DNA of 64,000 bases from Elgaria multicarinata webbii (lineage: Eukaryota > Chordata > Lepidosauria > Squamata > Anguidae), in NCBI RefSeq assembly GCF_023053635.1, contig NC_086183.1, positions 29,927,501-29,991,500 on the forward strand, read 5' to 3'. Numbering within the stretch: position 1 is the stretch's first letter; the number at the start of each line of letters is the position of its first letter. Made by a program: the position numbers and the translations under genes. Below are positions 10,919 to 21,907 of this stretch, piece by piece. The notes under the pieces were generated by a model. That model had not been told where the DNA came from, ran no database searches, and saw nothing but the letters and a program-made list of their open reading frames with translations.

Positions 10919-13900
10919 TATTTCTTACCCACCTCTCCCTTTGGATCAAGGCAGGGAACAACATTAGTACAACAAATCATCTTAAAAATTCTCGGTTTCA
11001 CATTCACCTGGGTAGGCCTGCCGGAAAAGGCTAGTCTTTAAAGCAGTCTTAAAATTCAGAGAGAGAGAGAGAGAGAGCGTTAACTACTTTATAAAAACTA
11101 CAGATGGCAAACGCCATCGTAGAAATGGGAACGTATAAAATGATGCCTTTGGCAACGTGTATTTGGATCATCCTCTCCACGCAAGTATACGGCTTCCTTC
11201 TAAAAACAACCACCCTATTTTCTCTCATAGGCGGTTTTATGGAGGTTGGATCAACTAAAGTTTCTTCAGTTGGCTCGAACTTTAGCCTCCAGGGCTGCAT
11301 AAACATACAGGCTTGTTTTTGCATGACTAAAATGAAGAACGAGGAAGAACTCTTGAAACAGGCGGCCTCTAAATGTGGAAGTTCAATTCAACTAACATGG
11401 CCTCTGGCTCTTGATAGACTTAAGCTCTGTGAATTATGTTTAATTTTTTTAGGCTGCAGGCTCTGGCCTCAACCACTGGTCAGAGAACCAGGGCTGATTG
11501 GGTAAACAACACAGCAAGGGGGAGGCCATACATGGTCCATCCATCAGCCAGAGAAGTAGCAGCTGTAGTGAGCTTCTTTCGCCCTTCCCTGCCCCAAAGA
11601 ACCCTGAGAAGAACCTTGAAACTAAGAACAGATGCCCAATTTTTGCCCCCCATCCACCCCTTTTCATTTTGCGTCATGTCTTTTAGATTGCAAGCCTGTG
11701 GGCGGCCTCGTTATTGACCTCTGTAAGCCGCTTTGGGAGACTTTCTTGCCTGAACAGCGGGGTGAAAACGCCGTGAGTAAATAAATAAATTTCCCTCCCC
11801 GCCACCCACCCGTCCAAGCCAGGAACTGCCACCACATCTTGTGGCAGTGAGTTCCACAAGACAATGTCAGGCTACGTGAAGAAATTCTTCCCTCTTCTCA
11901 GTCCGGCACCTCTTGTCATTCGGCGTGCCTGGGTAACCCTGAGTTACAGACAAAACTTCCACAGGGAATTTCGCTTTGGGAAAACTGGCGACACCATTTA
12001 CATCCGGGGAGGAAAGGAACCGCTCGACCGCAATAATCACGCCCGGTGACGTGAGCCCTGACTCAGGCTTACCTGGCAAGGGGGATGCCCCACGGCCCAA
12101 GCTTCTTCTGGATCATCCTGTTTCCCAGCTGACTCATGGCATAGTCAGGAGGCGCTTGGCTTCCATTGGTTCGGTTGAGATCAAACGCGAAAGATGACTT
12201 GAGCCACTTAGGGGGACGTTACCTAACCATCACCCTTCTCCAATCAGTGCCTTCCAGGTGTATTGGACTAATGTCTCCCAACATGCCCCAGGCAGCAGGA
12301 ATGCTGGGAGTTGTAGTCCAACACACTTGGAGGGCCCCAGGTTGAATAAGGTAGAAGAACCAGTATGATCTGAGGTCCTTGCTACTTCCTTGCAAGTTTT
12401 TCAGCACTCCTCATTCCTGACCCCTGGAATAATGGATTAAAACTGGCATGCATGGAAACGGGCGAGTGCGCACGCACGCACATGCGCCAATCGGCTGCAC
12501 TCACTGGAGCTGGTGGAGACAAGCGAGGCCCTTCTCGGTGATCTGGGGGCAGCCGGCTAGCGAAAGCTCCTGCAGGGTGTCCGCAAAGACATGCAACCGG
12601 TTCAGGCTCCAGTCGTCAATGTTGGGGCATCTGCTGAGGTCCAGATGCTGCAGCGCTTCCAGACGAACTAAGGCAGGGGCCAGGAGGAGAAGAGGAGGAG
12701 GTGGTGGTGGTTGGAAACAGGCTGAGACCCCATCCACAAATGCAAGGCGGAACCTAACGTAGTCCTGGCAGACACGTACTAAAAAAAATCCCTTATAGCT
12801 AGACGTGAGCACTGAAGTCAAGCAGGTTTAATATGCATGGTTTGCACAGGCTGCAGAATTGCATTTCCCTGAGGTACATGAGGGGACACGTGCTGTTACT
12901 GTTCACACCGGGGGTTGGGTGGGTGCGCACACCTGCTCTTCACCTTGGCTCCCATTAGAAGAATTGGCAGAAGAGCCTAAGGAGGGGGCTACTTAGAGTC
13001 ATCTGCCATGTTTGGGGCCAGATGTGAAATTAGAGGGGGGCAGAGCCCCCCCCAACTCCTACACCTTTCATAATGACCCCTTTAGCTCTTCTTTTTGGAA
13101 GGTTATGCAGGTGTAATTTAGCTCACATCGGGGATAGGGGAGTTGGTCGGCCTGTGATTTCATTAAGGGCCCCTTTATTTCCCCACCACCACCACCAATA
13201 ATTCGAGAACTGTAGGAAAATGCTGGGAGCCAAATTTGAACCCAGGGCCACCAGTTGCCTACGCCTTTTGTAAGGACTACAGATGTCTTGCAGCTTGAAA
13301 GCCCGTCAACCACTTAAAAAGTGATATTATAGAATCATAGAATCGTAGCGTTGGAACGTAGCGTTTTATATTGTATTTTATATCATGTTTTTATCCTATT
13401 TGTTTTATACTGAATGGTTTTAATTTTTGTAAACCGCCCAGGGAGCTTTGGCTATTGGGCGGTATAAAAATGCAGTAAATAAACAAACAAATAAATAAAG
13501 GTATCTGTGAAGCCATCGAGTCCAACCCCCTGCTCATTGCAGGAATCCACCTTAAAGCATCCCTCACAGATGGTTGTCCAGCTGCCTCTTGAAGGCCTCC
13601 AGTGTGGGAGAGCCCACCACCTCCCTAGTTAACTGGTTCCATTGTCGTACTGCTCTAACAGTCAGGAAGTTTTTCCTGATGTCCAGCTGGAATCGGGCTT
13701 CCTGTCACTTGAGCCCGTTATTCTGTGTCCTGCACTCTGGGAGGATCGAGAAGAGATCCTGGCCCTCCTCTGTGTGAGAACCTTTCAAGTATTTGAAGAG
13801 TGCTTTCATGTCTCCCCTCAATCTTCTCTTCTCCACGCTAAACAGACCCCGTTCTTTCAGCGTCTCCTCATGGCTCAATATAATCATTACCAGTCTGACT

Positions 13901-16900
13901 AGAGCCCAGTTGCTCACCCAGGTTATCCAGCCCGTCATAGCTGATGACAGAGCCGCTTAAGTCAATTTCCTCCACAACAATCTGACGGAGATACAGGCTC
14001 CTGTTCCAAATTCTGAGGGGCTTGCGATGCCATTCCTGTTGGCCCTGGCACCTGAAACAAAAATAAGCGTTGTTTTTAATTCAGCTGCGGCAGTGTAAGT
14101 TTCACTTCGTGGGATAGCTTAAGTCAAAGAATAAAGAAGATGGTTTGTATGTATATACAACTTTTGCTTCCTTAGCATCATCTATTCAGGTTACAGAATG
14201 CACCTGTTCTTGGTACAGAACTTGAACGTGGTCGTTCTTTGTAAATCCAACTTTTGTTGTTGTTGAAACCCCGTTATCCTGCATTCCCAAAGTGCTCTCA
14301 AGGTAATGAAGGGCACAATACGAGGCATGGCTGGCTAGGAAAGGCTAGGAGAGTTGTAAGATTGTTTTCTGTCTAAACGTGCCTAGGATTGCACCCTTAA
14401 AGACACTAGCTATTGGGATCAACAAAAGAACAGTCCAAAATCAAAAGTAGCAGCACATGACATCTACCAGTTTTGCTGTAATAGCCCTTGGGCTGTAAAG
14501 GTGCTAGAAAAAGAACATCAAAGGAAAAGCCAAGAGGAAATCCAGGTGGCCTCAGGTGATCGAAGTTCTCCCAGAAGGCCTGCCCATAACTTCCAAGCTG
14601 AAACGCGTCGGCAAGAGTGTACGTTTCATACCTAACGCTTCCCTTCAGAGCGAGGGCAAAGGTAAAAGCCGCAGCCTCGTACCCGTAGTCGTGACATTCC
14701 TCAACACAGAACCTGAGGATAAGAGTTGGACAAATATAGTCAAAAGCTACTCCGAGCAGATTTATACCCCACAACTTTCAATCTTCCAAAATGGATACAG
14801 CGGCTTTCAGATGGAAGTACACAACATTAAAACATTTTTTTAAGTGCTAAAAACAGAAGGGAAAAAAAAGGAAAGGAACCTCTCGTGCAAGCACTTGAGC
14901 CATTGCTGACTCCTAGAGCAGCCTTCCTCAACCTGGGGCGCTCCAGATGTGTTGGACTGCATCTCCCAGAATGCCCCAGCTTTGCTCTAGGAAGGCTGTC
15001 CTAGAGGGACACCTGCTTTCGCTGACGTTTTCTTGGCAGACTTTGAAGCGGGGTGGTTTGCCCTTGCCTTCCCCGGCTGTTATTACCTTTCCCCCAGCTA
15101 GCTGGGTACTCATTTTACCGACCTTGGAAGGATGGAAAGCTGAGTCAACCTGAGCCGGCTGCCTGAGAACCAGCTTCTGCTGGGATCGAACTCAGGCCGT
15201 GGGGAAAGTTTCGGCTGCAGTAACTGCCGCTTACCACTCTGCGCCACACGAGGCCCTTTTTTAAAGTGCTAAAAACAGAACGGCAGCCCCAAAAACCAAT
15301 AAAATAGAATAGAATGCAAGTCTGGAAGCTAACCATGTTTTTGAAGGAGAGAGTTTTCTCTGCCACCACAAGGACTAGAAACTTGGCTGGGCCCCTCCCC
15401 CTCAGGTACATATACCTGTTTTTTCTTTGTACATTCCAATTCTTTAGCTTATGGGCCATCTCTACAAAGGTGTCAATGTCATAGAAGCGGTTGCAGAGAT
15501 ACTGGAGGATCCCGCCTTCAGCAGCGGGGCCAGTTGAATTGCTACTGTACCGAGGGCCGACGTACAGCAACGAGACGAAACCTCTGCTGCGCCGGAGCTA
15601 GGGAAAGACAGATTTTGTTAAGACATGCGGTTTCAGGGAAAGCTAACAAAAGCGCAATCCTATGCACGCTAAGACAGAAAAAATCCTACAATTCCCAGCA
15701 CCCCCCAGCTGATTGTTCTCCTCACTCCACTGCCATACTCCTGTTTTATGTCACATATCCACCAAATATCAAAACCAACCGCTAATACCTGAACATTTCT
15801 AACATCTGTAATCTCAATTCCCATTCATTTGATGACGGGTTTTCTGGCCATTGGCAGCATCTCCAACCTAGTGCACTCCAGATGTGCTGACTACAACTCG
15901 CGCCATCCTGAGCAGCAGGGCCATTTAGGTTGGGGAAGGTAGCAAACAATTCTCTTGGTGTTTCCACATGGACCTGAATGGAGTCCACCAGAAGAGCCTT
16001 TAGTGTGGTGGCCCCCTTTTCTTTGGAGTTCCCTGCCCCTGTTGGTGAAGCAAGTGCCAATGCCGTACTTCTTCAGGCACCTCCTAAAAACAGCTCTTTC
16101 CCAGGAAGCATTCTTTAACTGACCATAGTCACACAGCACAGAGTTAAATTATGGAACTCACTACCACAAGATGTAGTGATGGCCACCAATCTGGATGGCT
16201 TCAAAAGGGGGTTGGATAAATTCCTGGAGGTGAAGGCTATCAATGGCTACTAGCTCTGATGGTTGGGTGCTACCTCCAGTATTCGAGGCAATAAGCCTGT
16301 GTGCACCAGTTGCTGGGGAACATGGGCAGGAGGGTGCTGTTGCACCGTGTCCTGCTTGTTCATCCCTGGCTGATGGCTGGTTGGCCACTGTGTGAACAGA
16401 GTGCTGGACTAGATGGACCCTTGGTCTGATCCAGCATGGCCCTTCCTATGTTCTTATGAACAGCTACAGTTTTTATTGGAATTCTGTTTTAAAATGGAGA
16501 AGTCTAACATGCTGCTTTAATCTTTTTACTCTTTTATTCCTATGTTCACTGCTCCGGAATCTATTTTAGATATGGAGCAGTATATAAACATTTTAAAGAA
16601 AGAATGTGGCGCAGAGCGGTAAAGCAGCAGTTTCTGCAGCTGAAACTCTCCCCACGGCCTGAGTTCGATCCCAGCGGAAGCTGGTTTCAGGCAGCCGGCT
16701 CGGGTCGACTCAGCCTTCCATCCTCCCGAGGTTGGTAAAATGAGTACCTAGTTAGCTGGGGGAAAGGGAATCACGGCCGGGGAAGGCAACGGCAAGCCAC
16801 CCCGCTATAAGGCCTGCCAAGAAAATGTCAGCAAAAGCTGGCGTCCCTCCAAGAGTCAGTAATGACTCAGTGCTTGCATGAGAGGTTCCTTTCCTTTCCT

Positions 16901-19900
16901 TTCCTTCCAAATATATCCCCAAACTTCAAATGCTGTTGGTTCCCCTAACTCTTGTCCCTGATTTAATATGTAATGTTTCATCTGTTCTTCCTCACAGTAG
17001 TAACATTTTATAGAAGTTTGAAACAAAATGTTTCCAGTCTTCTGAAAGATACTCATAGCACTTTAAAAACACCCCTTCACTCACTTTCTTAGGAGATTCT
17101 TGTAACTGAAAATATTCAAACCTTGGTGTGTGCACGATTAATATTTAATATCTCTTTTTATCCTCCACACATTTGTCCTTCCATATTTCAAACATTCCTA
17201 ATTATGTGTGTATTAAAATCCAAATTTCATATAGCTACGTACTGCAACAGGGCTTTTACAGGACAAATTCTTTATTAATGTTTACCCCACACTTTAAGCA
17301 AGCTGTCAATAATAAAGTAGGGTTCCAAATACACCCAGCTTTCATTACTGTTGATCCAGAGCAAAGCTTGTAAATTTACTTTGGAATACCAGTGCTCTCT
17401 CTTTCTCCCTAATTTCTGCATTTTTTTCAACCCATTCCATGATTCATTGCAAAGAACTACCAAGAATGATGAATACCAAATGTTAAGTTCTCCTTCTCTT
17501 TATTAGATTGTAAGTCATTCTGGAAGGGTCCTGTTTTACTCTTTGGGGCTTATTAGAATTTCACATGCTTAATATTACTACGACTACTACTACAACTGCT
17601 ATCTAACGTATTTAGATCGGTTGTCCTCACTTTTCCTCCTCCTCTTGCCTACCCACCCTCTAAGTTTCACCACTATTCCTATTTTATACAAAGGGAACTG
17701 AAGCAGAGGAAGACAAACCACGTGGTGATTCTAAGGTTTTACTGGAATTCAGTCTTGAGTTCCAGATCTTCTGCTCTGATTGTCTACTGGCCAGGAAGAA
17801 AAAAACTGGCATGATGGCAAATACTGCTATGCCAAGCCTCTGTCAGAAGCAGAGGTTAACAAGAAGCTGGCAATCCTGTTTACCCACTAGATCTAAGGTG
17901 TCAAAGAGCGGTTTGAATAAGGGATCATTTCCTCTCAAGCAAAACAGGGAACAAAATGCTAAAGGGAAAAATCAAACACACCAACCACATTTCTTCCCAG
18001 ATTGCCCATCTGATAGGATCTAACCAAATCAATCACAGAGTGTGTGAAAAGAAAGCCCTGTTCACAAGTTGCCCTCAGGTACTGCAAGAGGGTTTTTGCC
18101 ACATCCTCTTCCAAAGAGCAAAGTCGTTAAGCAAGCAGGATATTGATCTCTGGGTCACAGGAAACAATGCAAAGCAGGTCGAGAGTTACCTTTTACAAGA
18201 TGTCCCCAATGGAAAGCCCACAAGCAGTGCAAAGGCACCATCCTGCTTATGTACCCCACAACTGATATACAGGAGCATACTGCCTCCAGTACTGGAGTTA
18301 AATAAATAGCCATCATCGGCTGTGGAATGAGCTCCCTAAGGAGGTTCACGTGGCACCTACATTATATGCTTTTAGACGCCAGGGGAAGACTTTTTTATTC
18401 TCCCAGCATTTTAACAGTCTATAAAAAAAATTAACTTGGTGTTTTAAATTTGTAATTTTGCATTGCTGCTGTTTTTATCTGGTTGAGCTTTTATATTGTA
18501 TTTTATATTATGGTTTTATACTGTTGTTTTATACTTTGAATGTTTTTAATTTTTGTGAACCGCCCAGAGAGCTCCGGCTATGGGGTGGTATGGAAATACA
18601 ATAAATAAATAAATACCAGTCATTGCTAGCCTTATCCTCCACTAATTTATTTAATGCACTTTTAAAGCCATCCAAATTGGTGGCTATCACTCCTTTATGT
18701 GTGATAGCCATTCACGGAATAACGGGCTCAAGTTAAAGGAAGCCAGATTCCAGTTGGACATCAGGAAAAACTTCCTGACTGTTAGAGCAGTGCGACAATG
18801 GAATCAGTTACCTAGGGAGGTTGTGGGCTCTCCCACACTAGAGGCCTTCAAGAGGCAGCTGGACAAGCATCTGTCAGGGATGCTTTAGGGTGGATTCCCG
18901 CATTGAGCAGGGGGTTGGACTCGATGGCCTTGTAGGCCCCTTCCAACTCTGCTATTCTATGATTCTATGTGGTAGAGAATTCTGTAATTTAACCATGTAC
19001 TATTCAAAGAAGCCCTCCCTTTCACCTGTCCTGGAACTCTCACCATTTAGTTTCACAGGATGACCAGGGATTCTAGTTTTATGGGAGAGGGAGGAAAACA
19101 TCTTTCTAACCTTTTTTTCCACACCACGTATAATTTTATATACTTCTACCATGTCTCCCATTACTCACCTTTTTTCTAAGCTAAAGAGCCTCAAACATAA
19201 TAACCTTCCCTTACAAGATAGCTGGTCCAGCCACTCAACCATTTTGGTTGTCCTTTTCTGCACCTTTTCCAACTCTACAATATCATTTTTGGGGTGTGGG
19301 GACCGGAGGTGGACACAGTATTCCAAGCGTGGCTGCACCACACATTTGTATAACGGCATTAAGATATTGGCAGCTTTATTTTAAACCTAAGAATTTTAAG
19401 ATGCTGTGATTGTTGTTTTAATGTTGTATTGGTTTTATATGCTCTTTTAACTAATTTTATGTATTATATTTTATTTGGTGTTGTTCCCCGCCTCGATCCA
19501 GAGGGAGAGGTGGGTGTTAAATAAATAAATAAATAAATATTATTATTATTTTAATTCCTTTCCTAATGATCCTCACCATGGAACTTGCCTTTTTTACAGC
19601 AGCCCATGCTGGGTCATCATTTTCACTGAGCTATCCACAACAACCCCAAGATGCCTTTCCTGGTCGGTTACTGCTACCTCAGACACCATCAGGGTGCATG
19701 TGAAGTTAAGATGTTTTGACACAATGTGGGTCACTTTAAACTTGTTTTATTTATTTATTATTTATTTATTAAACTTATATACTGCTCCCATAGCCAGGGC
19801 TCTCTGGGCGGTTTACAGAAATTCTAAAAATTGAGGTAAAAACAAGTATACAAAATTTAAAACTCTAAAACACAGAACATACACACATAAAGCATTAGAA

Positions 19901-21335
19901 ACCGATTAAAAACTAAACATGTGGGTAATTAGGATGTGCCGCCATATGCCTGGGCAAAGAGGAAAGTCTTAACCTGGCGCCGGAAAGATAGCAGCGTTGG
20001 TGCCAGGCGAGCCTCATCAGGGAGATCATTCCACAGTCTGGGGGCCACCACCGAAAAGGCCCTATCTCTCGTTGCCACACTCCGAGCCTCTCTCGGAGTA
20101 GGCACGTAGTGACCGTTTATATTCACGTCGGGAGAGGCGTTCCGTCAGGTATTGTGGTCCCAAGCCGTGTAACGCTTTATAGGTCAAAACCAGCACCTTG
20201 AATTGGGCTCGGAAACATACAGGCAGCCAGTGCAAGCGGACCAGAGCACGTGTTATATGGTCAAACCTTCTGGTTCCCCTTTGGTTTGCCATTTTAATGC
20301 AAACCAAGATATTTGTCATAAAGTTGTTAAAACGACAAGAGTCCCTGCCAGGAAGAAGTAGCAACCTTACATTATAATGTATTTCTTATATAGCAATGCT
20401 ATATGATAGTATAATTGCAGAGGAACTTTACTAGAGTATTCTTCTGGGCCTATAGCACCCCCAACTGGTTAGCATTCCCAGCTACACAGCAAGCCCCACC
20501 ACCTATCTCTATTTAGAAGCTCTAAGAAAAATGAATCTGGACTGCCCGGTCCCTGAGTCTTCAGCTAACAGCACAAACATCAATACAAACATCAACACCA
20601 AAACAACCATCAAACAATCTAAACAGAATATAACTTCTTAAAATTATAATAAACTTAACACAACAAAACAAATTTCAATAGTACCGCACCTAAACAACTT
20701 TACATTGGAATCCAAATGCCTGAACAAACAAGAGTGTCTTCAGTCTCTGAATAATTGGGCTATATCTCCTTTGGGAGGCATACAGGATGTTATTTACAGC
20801 TTTTCTCTACTAGCTCCGTCCTTTAACAGAAGCCTGAAATAGAGAAATTCAGCCGCTGCAGTATCCTTCAACGGCTGCATCTCCTTGCCAAGGGAAACTT
20901 CACCTCCTAAATGTCTGCATGACTGGTAAAGACCAAAGACAGATAACTTAAGCAGGTGAAGTTTTCCCTGGCATGAAAATGCAACGGGGGGGGGGGGGAG
21001 GAGGAAAAGTGAGCTTCAGCTGCTTGATTTCTATATGCCAGGCTAATGTTAATGGTGAGCGAGTCAGGCCAGGGGAAGCGTTGGCAACCATAGCAGAGAT
21101 ACGGATACAAAAAGTCAATTTCTACCAACTCAAAATTGTATTTATTTTTCAGGTTGTTAAAAAATAAATAAACCACATTTCCTTCTTCCTACAGGCCGTG
21201 TGAAAGTCACCGTTTCCCCCCTTCCAGCTCCACTTGCAACATGCTCAAGCCCTCTCTGCTCCCTCCGCCCCACTTCAGCTCGCCAAGAAAAACCAAGAGC
21301 TCTAGCAGGTCACTTACTAACATGGGCGCAGCCAT
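10328..21335 (-). CDS. DMAC2: DMAC2: distal membrane-arm assembly component 2 (complex I assembly)
   Basis: Six coding exons on the minus strand: 21335-21318 (MAAPML), 15597-15416, 14712-14632, 14051-13918, 12667-12505 and 10544-10328, total 795 nt (264 aa plus TGA; human is about 257 aa). All introns are GT-AG and phases match (0, 2, 2, 1, 2). The protein shows the family pattern: [17 protein letters not shown] near residue 35, [17 protein letters not shown], then leucine-rich repeats [20 protein letters not shown] and [20 protein letters not shown]. It ends in LDLSDLPAV and [15 protein letters not shown]. In mammals DMAC2 (formerly ATP5SL) is a mitochondrial protein needed to build the distal membrane arm of respiratory complex I. 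The start lies in a YY1-like AAGATGGC context. ERICH4 lies downstream in the opposite orientation, as in human. Identity rests on close match to the remembered human sequence. Confidence 0.95.
10847..11060 (-). repeat. (ATT)n/(AAT)n microsatellite plus decayed LINE tail
   Basis: ATT repeats run from about 10847 to 10888 and switch to AAT/ATA repeats until about 10912. A minus-strand LINE-like tail follows (acccacctctccctttggat) and then a (GA)n tract near 11058-11076. Lies in DMAC2 intron 5. Confidence 0.6.
11672..11793 (+). mobile_element. L2/CR1-group LINE tail
   Basis: Contains ttttagattgcaagcctgtg and ctgtaagccgctttggg and ends in AAATAAATAAAT. Intron 5 of DMAC2. Confidence 0.55.
11815..11950 (-). 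mobile_element. CR1-like LINE fragment
   Basis: Reads cacatcttgtggcagtgag, ttccacaagacaatg and tgaagaaattcttccctctt, the reverse of the CR1-like ORF end seen at 34370-34560. Confidence 0.45.
12232..12352. mobile_element. Older hAT-like hairpin MITE
   Basis: Diverged relative of the CAGCCTTCC hairpin family. It keeps ttggactaatgtctccca, a central palindrome and gggagttgtagtccaacaca, but the ends are eroded and no target duplication is clear. Confidence 0.6.
12668..13324. other. DMAC2 intron 4, nothing recognised
   Basis: Contains a GGA/GGT-rich stretch right upstream of exon 5 (about 12680-12715) but no recognised repeat or gene. Confidence 0.4.
13325..13885 (-). mobile_element. CR1 LINE 3' end, split by a second LINE
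   Basis: Minus-strand CR1: tail atagaatcatagaatcgtag at 13331-13350, ORF end at 13500-13880. About 140 bases of another LINE separate the tail from the body. Its 5' truncation point lies only about 30 bases from the DMAC2 exon 4 splice donor (13917). Confidence 0.85.
13360..13500 (+). mobile_element. L2/CR1-group LINE tail inserted in CR1
   Basis: Reads gtaaaccgcccagggagctt, ggctattgggcggtataaaa and ends in AAACAAATAAATAAA. Plus-strand orientation, inside a minus-strand CR1. Confidence 0.8.
14863..15256 (-). mobile_element. Sauria SINE carrying an inserted MITE
   Basis: Minus-strand SINE: TTCC-type tail (as aaaggaaagg) at the left and the tRNA-like head (gcgccacacgaggc) at 15241-15254. It is flanked by a long direct repeat containing agtgctaaaaacagaa (left copy lacks one base before it) at about 14820-14838 and 15260-15280. 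An 80-bp hAT MITE splits it at 14919-14998. Lies in DMAC2 intron 2. Confidence 0.88.
14919..14998. mobile_element. Short hAT-like MITE inside Sauria SINE, perfect 8-bp duplication
   Basis: 80 bp, ends CAGCCTTCCT and AGGAAGGCTG, internally shortened compared with the ~130-bp family members. tcctagag is repeated at 14911-14918 and 14999-15006. Joining the two SINE halves through one copy restores the sequence seen in other SINE copies, so the insertion is directly demonstrated. Confidence 0.93.
15853..15940. mobile_element. Decayed hAT-like hairpin MITE
   Basis: Contains cactccagatgtgctgacta, caactcgcgccatcct and ggttggggaagg, matching an older version of the hairpin family. Confidence 0.5.
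15955..16605 (+). mobile_element. LINE split by CR1-like LINE
   Basis: The left part reads tggagtccaccagaagagcc and ttctttaactgacc. The right part resumes at about 16463 and ends atggagcagtatataaacat. The copy at 37690-38008 has both parts joined, so 16128-16462 is an insertion. Confidence 0.65.
16128..16462 (+). mobile_element. CR1-like LINE 3' end (insertion)
   Basis: Contains atggaactcactaccacaag, gctggggaacatgggcagga, ctggactagatggaccc, and ends gttcttatgaa. Best preserved member of this subfamily in the window. Confidence 0.8.
16608..16912 (+). mobile_element. Sauria SINE
   Basis: Starts within tgtggcgcagagcggtaaag, keeps the B-box-like GAGTTCGATCCC, the ctagttagctggggg motif and a TTCC tail. 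No clear target duplication. DMAC2 intron 1. Confidence 0.87.
16913..18289. other. DMAC2 intron 1, A/T-rich, nothing recognised
   Basis: About 1.4 kb, more A/T-rich than its surroundings, with short frames only. It may be an old LINE too diverged for me to name. Confidence 0.35.
18290..18615 (+). mobile_element. L2/CR1-group LINE 3' end
   Basis: Shows the ORF end words (tgtggaatgagctccctaag, cttttagacgccaggggaag) and the UTR words ttttgtgaaccgcccagaga, ending in AATAAATAAATAAAT. Confidence 0.75.
18716..18968 (+). mobile_element. CR1 LINE 3' end (insertion)
   Basis: Reads [20 protein letters not shown] in translation and ends with ctattctatgattctatg. It splits the older minus-strand element at agccatt/tggtagag. 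Confidence 0.88.
19385..19540 (+). mobile_element. LINE tail (insertion)
   Basis: UTR words ttgttccccgcctcgatcca and gggtgttaaataaataaata. It lies between two pieces of the old CR1-like element. Confidence 0.6.
19746..20290 (-). mobile_element. L2/CR1-group LINE 3' end
   Basis: Minus-strand translation shows [20 protein letters not shown] and [14 protein letters not shown]-like words, the end of this clade's ORF2. The UTR at the left has tctgggcggtttacagaaa. Confidence 0.75.
20291..21317. other. DMAC2 intron 1 start, nothing firm
   Basis: A possible further minus-strand LINE UTR at about 20590-20780 (aacataaca-rich) and a run of 14 G at about 20986-20999. No gene evidence. Confidence 0.35.
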
Positions 21336-21460
21336 CTTGGACAAGTCATGTGACAGCCGGGACACCAACCTAAAGGAGGGACGGGAACCTCTTCAACTGG
21401 CCTGACCCGATTTTACTACGCATGCGCTTTAAATCGTGAACATGCGCAGTTGCAGTAAAT
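21325..21460 (-). promoter_or_regulatory. DMAC2 promoter with NRF1-like and YY1-like sites
   Basis: The start codon sits in CAAGATGGCTGCG, a YY1-type motif. Upstream, acgcatgcgc at 21418-21427 and catgcgca at 21441-21448 match the core of the NRF1 site (GCGCATGCG). NRF1 and YY1 are known activators of nuclear genes for mitochondrial proteins, which fits DMAC2. No TATA box is seen. Function is inferred from motifs. Confidence 0.6.
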
Positions 21461-21753
21461 GAAGCTTTAGTCGAATCGTCTTTTGCCCTTACTTGGCTTC
21501 AGGTTTGCCTCGCGTTTAAAATGCGAGAAAGAGAGCAAGAAATGCGCAACGTGATTCGCTATTAGTACTAGATAATGCGAAAATCACGTACAGGGGAGGA
21601 AATCTCCCAGCAAATCGTGTTTCAATTTTGGAAAATGCATGTGTTCAGCCGAGAATATCCACAGGCTCTCCAGGGCTGGGCTGTCCCCCTCCCCAAATTT
21701 TCTCTGCCCCCTCCCCCCACTAAAGTTGTTTACAAACAAATAATTCAAGATCA

Positions 21754-21907
21754 GGGGGGATCTACACTACTGCTTTTAAAGCGCTTTAAAGCACTTAGAA
21801 AATGTTTTGAAAACTGTATATGCAGTGTGTCCTGGGCCCCAACAGTTGTCAAAACTGTTATAAAGTGCTTTAAATTGCTTTAAAGCAGTAGTGTAGATCC
21901 CCCCCCC
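21754..21907. mobile_element. Palindromic MITE (ggggatctacactactgctt family)
   Basis: Arms ggggggatctacactactgc and its reverse complement enclose gctttaaag-rich sequence and a shared core (cctgggccccaacagttg). A second copy is at 62304-62456. No transposase and no clear target duplication. Confidence 0.75.

Larger units (their letters stand above)
18632..19745 (-). mobile_element. Old CR1-like LINE holding two younger LINE insertions
   Basis: Minus-strand pieces at 18632-18715, 18969-19384 and 19541-19745 join into one CR1-like ORF end. Examples are ccatccaaattggtggctat, tgtctcccattactcacctt and accccaagatgcctttcc. A plus-strand CR1 (18716-18968) and a plus-strand LINE tail (19385-19540) interrupt it. 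Confidence 0.65.
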
